A stretch of DNA of 5,875 nt from positions 1-5,875 of the forward strand of contig JABGUO010000462.1 in the NCBI GenBank assembly GCA_018646565.1, in the 5' to 3' direction. This document shows positions 5,375-5,875 of the stretch, one piece after another. This stretch comes from Opitutia bacterium (GTDB taxonomy: Bacteria; Verrucomicrobiota; Verrucomicrobiia; Opitutales; Seribacteraceae). The position numbers were made by a program, and so were the translations under genes. The stretch's first letter is position 1. Every line of letters starts with the position of its first letter. A model generated the notes under the pieces. That model was not told where the DNA came from. It did no database searches and was given only the letters and a program-made list of their open reading frames with translations.

Positions 5375-5815
5375 ATGAAATATAAAAAATTATACATCGT
5401 GGTTTGGGCACTTATTTTTTCTTCTTGCGGAAAAAATGAAGATATCTCTAGTTCAAGTGGAGACAGTTTTCTCACGGCAGACCTTTTAGATAAGCCCGTT
5501 TTAGAGGAGGTATTAACTCGTGCGATATCTTTTGAAGATTTGAATTGGGTTGCTGATAATATACCTGCGACTTTAAACGAGCTACCATTCACAGGATGGA
5601 TAAAGCATCAGAAAGATGCAACTTGGGGAGTAGCTCACTTGCAAAACGGTATCGAGCATGGGCCGTTCCTTTTTATGCACCAAAATGGCAAACCAAAATT
5701 GAGTGGGTCATATTTAAGTGGATTAAAATCCGGAAAGTGGAAAACATGGGAGTATTCCGGATTGGTAACCGCTGAGGAAACATGGGCAAATGGCAAGTTA
5801 GTTAAACAGGATTAA
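5375..5815 (+). CDS. Small probable lipoprotein with YwqK/MORN-like repeats
   Basis: This 146-residue protein starts MKYKK, followed by a hydrophobic stretch and IFSSC, a likely lipobox with Cys18 as the lipidated residue. Phe at the -3 position is less usual, so lipidation is probable rather than certain. Residues 20-65 are acidic and serine-rich (EDISSSSGDS), as in a linker. From 70 on come glycine-spaced repeats of YwqK or MORN type: PFTGWIKH, NGIEHGPFLFMHQNGKPKLSGSY, SGLKSGKWKTWEYSGLVTAEETW and NGKLV. They read as a small beta-sheet of antiparallel hairpins. YwqK-like proteins are often labelled antitoxins, but nothing here supports a toxin partner. The gene is 12 nt after nadA with no Shine-Dalgarno, so it probably rides on the same transcript. 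A link to NAD metabolism is not implied by the sequence. Confidence 0.78.
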   Translation: MKYKKLYIVVWALIFSSCGKNEDISSSSGDSFLTADLLDKPVLEEVLTRAISFEDLNWVADNIPATLNELPFTGWIKHQKDATWGVAHLQNGIEHGPFLFMHQNGKPKLSGSYLSGLKSGKWKTWEYSGLVTAEETWANGKLVKQD

Positions 5816-5875
5816 TTCTTAGCACTTTCAACTCAGCAGGAATTACTGGTATTTGTTTCCCTTTTGAATACAGCC
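5802..5875 (-). CDS. Possible 3' end of a convergent gene (partial)
   Basis: On the minus strand one frame stays open from the window edge to a TAA at 5802-5804 and reads LYSKGKQIPVIPAELKVLRI followed by NPV, a protein-like composition. It would overlap the lipoprotein gene tail by 14 bp. Twenty-three codons is too short to exclude chance, and I recognise no family. If it is not coding, bases 5816-5875 hold nothing that I can identify. Confidence 0.3.
   Translation of the reverse strand, partial: LYSKGKQIPVIPAELKVLRINPV

Overview
The window (5875 bp, moderately AT-rich by eye) is a compact stretch of a Gram-negative, TonB-using bacterial chromosome. The TonB/TPR pair, the TonB C-terminal domain with an ELDRTP lead-in, the lipoprotein with YwqK-like repeats and the scarcity of Shine-Dalgarno sequences are compatible with Verrucomicrobiota (Opitutae/Puniceicoccales-like). 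That placement is inference from remembered family patterns, not a search result.

Layout. 1-567 (+): the 3' part of a TonB-family energy transducer whose start lies before the window. 564-1934 (+): a secreted TPR protein overlapping it by ATGA. 1935-1985: a short gap ending in a perfect 24-bp palindrome that abuts the metF start codon. 1986-2864 (+): metF, methylenetetrahydrofolate reductase. 2877-3746 (-): a convergent parvulin-type peptidyl-prolyl isomerase with no signal peptide. 3747-3905: the largest gene-free stretch (159 bp), a divergent promoter region with several inverted and direct repeats. 3906-4373 (+): a Fur-family regulator that keeps the DNA-binding helix but lacks almost all metal-sensing residues. 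4376-5362 (+): nadA, quinolinate synthase, starting 2 nt after the regulator. 5375-5815 (+): a small probable lipoprotein with YwqK/MORN-like repeats, 12 nt after nadA. 5802-5875 (-): possibly the tail of a convergent gene. There is no gene-free stretch over 300 bp.

How the genes fit together. TonB plus TPR is the end of an outer-membrane energy-transduction operon, with ExbB/ExbD genes expected upstream. metF stands alone behind its own operator-like palindrome and supplies 5-methyl-THF for methionine synthesis. Fur-like regulator, nadA and lipoprotein form a tight tandem, probably one transcript, which links an unusual regulator to the first committed steps of NAD synthesis by an Fe-S enzyme. 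No mobile element, CRISPR array, tRNA or rRNA was seen. The points most worth a second look are the metF palindrome and the ligand-poor Fur protein coupled to nadA.
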